9,219 nucleotides of DNA from Fimbriimonadaceae bacterium (GTDB lineage Bacteria; Armatimonadota; Fimbriimonadia; Fimbriimonadales; Fimbriimonadaceae). Both the position numbers and the translations under genes were made by a program. Positions within the stretch are counted from its first letter, which is position 1, and each line of letters opens with the position of its first letter. The stretch spans positions 1-9,219 of the forward strand of contig JALHPH010000044.1 in the NCBI GenBank assembly GCA_022842565.1, written 5' to 3'. The notes beneath the pieces are model-generated. The model was not told where the DNA came from and ran no database searches. It saw nothing but the letters and a program-made list of their open reading frames with translations. Shown piece after piece: positions 6,165 to 9,219 of this stretch.

Positions 6165-7652
6165 ATGTTCCATCCACTGCTACTTGCAATGCTTACTGCT
6201 GCTCCCGCCGATGCCACTCCCACACAAGTGCGAGAGGCTGCCCTGTTCAAGAACGGTTACGCCTTCGTAACCCGCGAAATCAAACTAGATTCCAGCGGAA
6301 AGACCCGCATCACCAGCCTGCCCCAAGTGACCTATGGCAGCTTGTGGCTCACCGCCACCTCCGGCGTCACCATCACCAGCGCGGTGAACAAACTAGAGCC
6401 CGTCGAGGGGAAAGCGACAGCTGGCAGCCTAGTGCAGTTCCTCGTGATGAACATTGGGAAGAAAGTTGAACTGGAACTGCGCAATCCTGGCCAGAACGCG
6501 GTTTTCACTCTGCGCGGCGTGCTGAAGAACATCACCGAGTCATTCCTCCTCATCCGCGATGAGAAAGGCGCGACCGTGACCGCAGCCGTGGCCGATATCA
6601 TACGAGCTACAGTGACCGACGAAGCCGTCCTTGAGCGCACTTTCACGACCTCGCAGCGCGTGATTGAGATCAACGCCCGTGGTGCTGGGAACGCGATGCT
6701 CTACGGCATTGAGCCCGGCCTTAGCTGGACCCCGCACTATTTCATCGACGTGACCGACCCCAAGAAGATGAAGCTCGTGCTACGGTGCACGGTGGTCAAT
6801 AACCTCGCCGATCTGAAGGGCGCGACGCTGCGATTTGTGACCGGATCTCCCAACATCCGCTACCTGGGCTCCATCGACCCGTTTACCGAGATGGCGATGG
6901 CTGCGGGCACGGGTGGTTTTGGCGGCGGCGGCGGTACCCCTGGGCGCGCCGGGATGCAGAACGTGGCGAGCGATGCGTCCATGATGAAGGCCGAGGGAAT
7001 GGAGTCGGCCTTCGAGACCGGCGGCGAAGGCGAGACGATCGGCGACCTTTACTTCTATTCGCTGAAGGACGTTCAGCTAAAGGCAGGCGAACGGGGCTAC
7101 TATGTGCTCTTCAGCCAGGAGCACGCCTATGACTATCTGTACACCGTCGAGTATTACGACGGCCAGCGCGAGGGAGTCCAAACCGCTGTGCGAACCTTGC
7201 GGTTCACCAACAACGGCGATAAGCCCCTGACAAGCGCTTCGGCGCTTATGGTCTCTGATGGCCAGATGGTGGGGCAGGACGAGCTGCGCTACACCGCCAA
7301 AGGCCAAGAGGCTCTGGTCGCGGTGTCGTCTGCTCTAGATATCCGCAGCGAGATTCTGGAAGAAGAGATCGCGCGGGAGCGACAAGCCCTGCGCCGCGCC
7401 GACAATGCGGTGTGGGATCTGGTCACCGTGCGCGGCACCATTGAGGTGAAGAACATGAAGTCGGAGGCGGTGCCGATGCGGATTCGCAAGCGAATGACCG
7501 GCGAAGTGGTGGAAACGAGCGCGGGCAAAGCCACCAAGAGCGCCAGCGGGCTGAACCAGATCAACGCCAATTCGATGATCGAGTGGTCGCCGACTCTGAA
7601 GCCGGGCGAGACCGCAAAGCTGACCTACAAGTACCGCGTTTACGTGAACTAA
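6165..7652 (+). CDS. Exported DUF4139-type protein of unknown function
   Basis: The 495-residue product begins with a signal peptide (MFHPLLLAMLTAAPADA) and is probably periplasmic or surface-exposed. Its layout resembles DUF4139 proteins (the mucoidy-inhibitor-like group). The N-terminal part has AALFKNGYAFVTREI and a beta-rich segment to about residue 165, then comes YGIEPGLSWTPHYFID and a long C-terminal beta domain ending in LKPGETAKLTYKYRVYV, the typical DUF4139 close. Between them, residues about 243-292 are a low-complexity Gly/Met/Ala/Glu-rich insert (GTGGFGGGGG, encoded by GGC repeats at 6921-6932 ending in GGT), probably a flexible loop. A short Glu/Arg-rich helix lies near 393-411 (RSEILEEEIARERQALRR). 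The start at 6165 is set by AAGGA at 6153-6157. Its stop overlaps the convergent glycosyltransferase gene by four bases. No catalytic motif is visible and the function of the family is unclear. Confidence 0.8.
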   Translation: MFHPLLLAMLTAAPADATPTQVREAALFKNGYAFVTREIKLDSSGKTRITSLPQVTYGSLWLTATSGVTITSAVNKLEPVEGKATAGSLVQFLVMNIGKKVELELRNPGQNAVFTLRGVLKNITESFLLIRDEKGATVTAAVADIIRATVTDEAVLERTFTTSQRVIEINARGAGNAMLYGIEPGLSWTPHYFIDVTDPKKMKLVLRCTVVNNLADLKGATLRFVTGSPNIRYLGSIDPFTEMAMAAGTGGFGGGGGTPGRAGMQNVASDASMMKAEGMESAFETGGEGETIGDLYFYSLKDVQLKAGERGYYVLFSQEHAYDYLYTVEYYDGQREGVQTAVRTLRFTNNGDKPLTSASALMVSDGQMVGQDELRYTAKGQEALVAVSSALDIRSEILEEEIARERQALRRADNAVWDLVTVRGTIEVKNMKSEAVPMRIRKRMTGEVVETSAGKATKSASGLNQINANSMIEWSPTLKPGETAKLTYKYRVYVN

Positions 7653-8695
7653 ACGTAGTTGCGGCCCTTCCACAGTCTGCGGCCCTGACGCTTCCACGCC
7701 AGGGCCCGCAGGCAAGTAAACGCGCCGAGCACCAGGGCGATGGGCAGCAGCGGCGCAACCCATAGCGGCTGTCGTGCGGCCCGGTTGATGGCGAGCGACG
7801 AGACCATCAGCAGGCCATAACCCCAAAGCCCAGCGGCCACCCAAGCCCATCCTGCCAAAACCAAGAAAGCCGCCAGGCCGATAGTGCCGATCGCGCTTCC
7901 GGCGATATCAGCGCTGTTCTTGCTCATGCCATCAAGCGCTTCGCGGAAGGTGCGATACATCCGCGTGCCGAAAACGCCCGAGACATCGACAATCTCGACC
8001 CCGATGTCGTGCTTAGCCAGCAAGCGGCCCATCTTGACGTCTTCCAGCACCTCGCCCTTCAGCTGCTCGTGCGGCATCAGGTCGAAGTAGGTCGATTTTT
8101 TCATGCCGATGAGCTGCCCGTTCATGAACATGTTGTGCCCCCAGCCGGTGAGCCGCACGAGACCGAATGGGTTGGTCGCGGCAATGATCCACACCACCCA
8201 GCTCATATAAAGCGGCTCGATTCCCGCCCCGGGAAGGAGGCGCGGCATGCCGGTCAGCGCCGTTTTCCGGCTTTTGGCCATGACCGCGCCCAGGCTGCTG
8301 ATGAACTGTGGCCCTGGGCGGGTATCGGCATCCAGAAAGAGCATCCAGTCGCCGGAGTGGTCCTCCAGCGCCGCTTTGGCAAGCTGGTGGCAAGCGTAGT
8401 TTTTGCCGACCCAGCGCTCGGGCAGTTGCTCGGCGCCGCGCAGGACAGTCGCTCCGTGGCGCGCAGCGACCTCGGCGGTGCCGTCGATGGAACCATCGTC
8501 GTACACATACACCCGGACCCCTTGCCCTTGCAGCAGGGGCAACAGTTCGGCAAGGTTCTCGGCTTCATTGCGCGCCGGGATCAGGATCGCGGGGTCCCAA
8601 GCGACCGTGTGGCGCGGCGTCGCCCGGCGAATCGCGAAATTGGTGAGCGCCACGAACGCAAACCAACCATAAACAGCTAAAACGACCCACCACAC
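7649..8695 (-). CDS. Membrane-bound family 2 glycosyltransferase
   Basis: The 348-residue protein has one N-terminal helix (about 2-22), a cytosolic GT-A catalytic domain and further helices near 160-175, 270-295 and 312-332. GT2 motifs are clear: ILIPARNEAENL (37-48), DDGSIDGT (66-73), LDADTRPGP with the DxD at 122-124, and EDVKMGRLL (218-226) supplying the likely catalytic base. No processive QxxRW motif is seen, so it probably transfers a single sugar. The overall form (terminal helices, WKGRNYV at the C-terminus) recalls the CrtQ/carotenoid-glycosyltransferase-like and hopanoid-associated GT2 groups, but no carotenoid or hopanoid genes are present here, so the acceptor is unknown. The start is GTG with little ribosome binding signal, only 29 bp from the divergent dedA start. 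The stop (TAG) overlaps the TAA of the convergent gene. Confidence 0.85.
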   Translation of the reverse strand: MWWVVLAVYGWFAFVALTNFAIRRATPRHTVAWDPAILIPARNEAENLAELLPLLQGQGVRVYVYDDGSIDGTAEVAARHGATVLRGAEQLPERWVGKNYACHQLAKAALEDHSGDWMLFLDADTRPGPQFISSLGAVMAKSRKTALTGMPRLLPGAGIEPLYMSWVVWIIAATNPFGLVRLTGWGHNMFMNGQLIGMKKSTYFDLMPHEQLKGEVLEDVKMGRLLAKHDIGVEIVDVSGVFGTRMYRTFREALDGMSKNSADIAGSAIGTIGLAAFLVLAGWAWVAAGLWGYGLLMVSSLAINRAARQPLWVAPLLPIALVLGAFTCLRALAWKRQGRRLWKGRNYV

Positions 8696-8724
8696 GGCCC
8701 CAAGGTACCGTAGAAAGAAGCAAT

Positions 8725-9201
8725 ATGCCAGGGCTAGACTTTCAGAGTGCGCTGCAGCAGGCGTTCACGCAGTTCGGCCCGTGGGCCTATTTGGGTCTGT
8801 TTCTGGCGGTGTTCATCCAGACGGCCAACCCGGTTGGGGTCGTGGTCCCTGGGAATCCACTCGTTTTTGCGTGCGGGCTGTTTGCGCGGTCCTCGGGCGT
8901 GGTTGCGCTCGAAGCGCTCCTGTTGACACTGGCCGTGGGGGCCGTTGGCGGTGCGTTTGTGGGCTATGCGATCGGGCGGGGTGTAGGCGGACCGCTGCTG
9001 GCCAAGCCGCGCTACGCGAAAATGCAAGCTCGGCTGGATGCTTTCTTCGAGAGACATGGCCCGAAAGCGGTCGCGGTGAGCTACTTTGTGCCGTTTGTAC
9101 GGTGTTTTGTCCCAACCGTCGCTGGAGCCACCCTCTTGCCGATGCGCGAGTTTTTCGGCGCAGCCCTGGTGGGCGGGTGCCTGTGGGTTGGGCTCTTCGG
9201 G
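8725..9201 (+). CDS. DedA family membrane protein, truncated at the contig end
   Basis: About 159 residues are visible before non-genomic sequence begins at 9202; DedA proteins usually have about 200-220. The family is tied to lipid-carrier flipping and proton-linked envelope homeostasis. Matching features are an N-terminal amphipathic stretch (residues 1-20), a re-entrant segment with VVVPGNPLVFACGLFA (about 43-58), a Gly-rich helix (VGAVGGAFVGYAIGRGVGG), and FFERHGPKAVAVSYFVPFVRCFVPTVAGATLLPMREFF. In typical members the first segment reads like E-N-x-G-x-P-x-PGE; here both acidic residues are replaced by Asn (NPVGVVVPGN), which is unusual. ATG 8725 follows an AAGAAG stretch ending 4 nt upstream. 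Family is confident; function is less so given those changes. Confidence 0.85.
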
Positions 9202-9219
9202 AGATCGGAAGAGCACACG
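9202..9219 (+). other. Illumina TruSeq adapter remnant (non-genomic)
   Basis: The last 18 bases, AGATCGGAAGAGCACACG, are identical to the start of the standard Illumina TruSeq read 1 adapter. They interrupt the DedA reading frame exactly where real coding sequence is expected to continue. This is untrimmed adapter at a contig end and should be masked. The few bases just before 9202 may also be less reliable. Confidence 0.97.

Noticed and set aside
8009..8680. Plus-strand open frame of about 223 codons opposite the glycosyltransferase
   Set aside because: The opposite strand encodes a clear GT2 enzyme with DDG, DxD and ED motifs; this reading has no coherent domain.
8734..9216. Minus-strand open frame of about 160 codons at the right edge
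   Set aside because: It begins inside the adapter remnant and is antisense to dedA, so it is an artefact.
1..9219. CRISPR array, tRNA/rRNA genes, insertion sequences, toxin-antitoxin or phage-defence genes
   Set aside because: I looked for regular repeats, cloverleaf-like segments, transposase motifs and defence-type domains and saw none. Nearly all sequence is accounted for by housekeeping and envelope genes.

Overview
This is a gene-dense, GC-rich bacterial contig end of about 9.2 kb with nine protein genes plus one very short one. There are no rRNA or tRNA genes, CRISPR arrays or insertion sequences. The chromosome-type housekeeping content (ribosomal protein S21, a PgpH-type HD phosphodiesterase, YbeY, a DgkA-type kinase, a CNNM/CorC protein, FliS, DedA) indicates a free-living flagellated bacterium. 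The genes look divergent from well-known model phyla. The order rpsU - pgpH - ybeY - dgkA - CBS protein recalls the Firmicutes phoH-pgpH-ybeY-dgkA neighbourhood but lacks phoH. An Armatimonadota-like or other poorly sampled lineage is my guess, at low confidence, and cannot be settled without a search.

Layout. 1-763 is a minus-strand block: a small four-helix membrane protein (341-763) followed by fliS, which runs off the left edge. From about 770 a plus-strand cluster begins with a recognisable promoter and a 56-residue rpsU started by TTG (819-989). It continues with pgpH (1055-2557), ybeY (start inside pgpH, 2484-2957), a DgkA-PAP2 fusion (ATGA overlap, 2954-3673) and a CNNM/CBS/CorC protein 3 nt later (3677-5164). 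Then come a minus-strand secreted protein with two PrcB-like domains (5167-6063), a divergent plus-strand DUF4139-type secreted protein (6165-7652), a minus-strand family 2 glycosyltransferase (7649-8695) and a divergent dedA (8725 to the right edge).

The rpsU-to-CNNM cluster joins translation and rRNA maturation (S21, YbeY) to second-messenger turnover (PgpH, c-di-AMP), lipid-carrier phosphate chemistry (DgkA-PAP2) and divalent-cation transport (CNNM). The right half is envelope-directed: two exported proteins, a membrane glycosyltransferase and a DedA lipid-transport-type protein.

Main points for a second look: the last 18 bases are the start of the Illumina TruSeq adapter and not genomic; the DedA protein has Asn at both usually acidic positions; YbeY has Asp in place of the third zinc-binding His; PgpH lacks its extracellular sensor domain; and a lipid kinase and a lipid phosphatase are fused in one chain. 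I see no clearly new multi-gene system.
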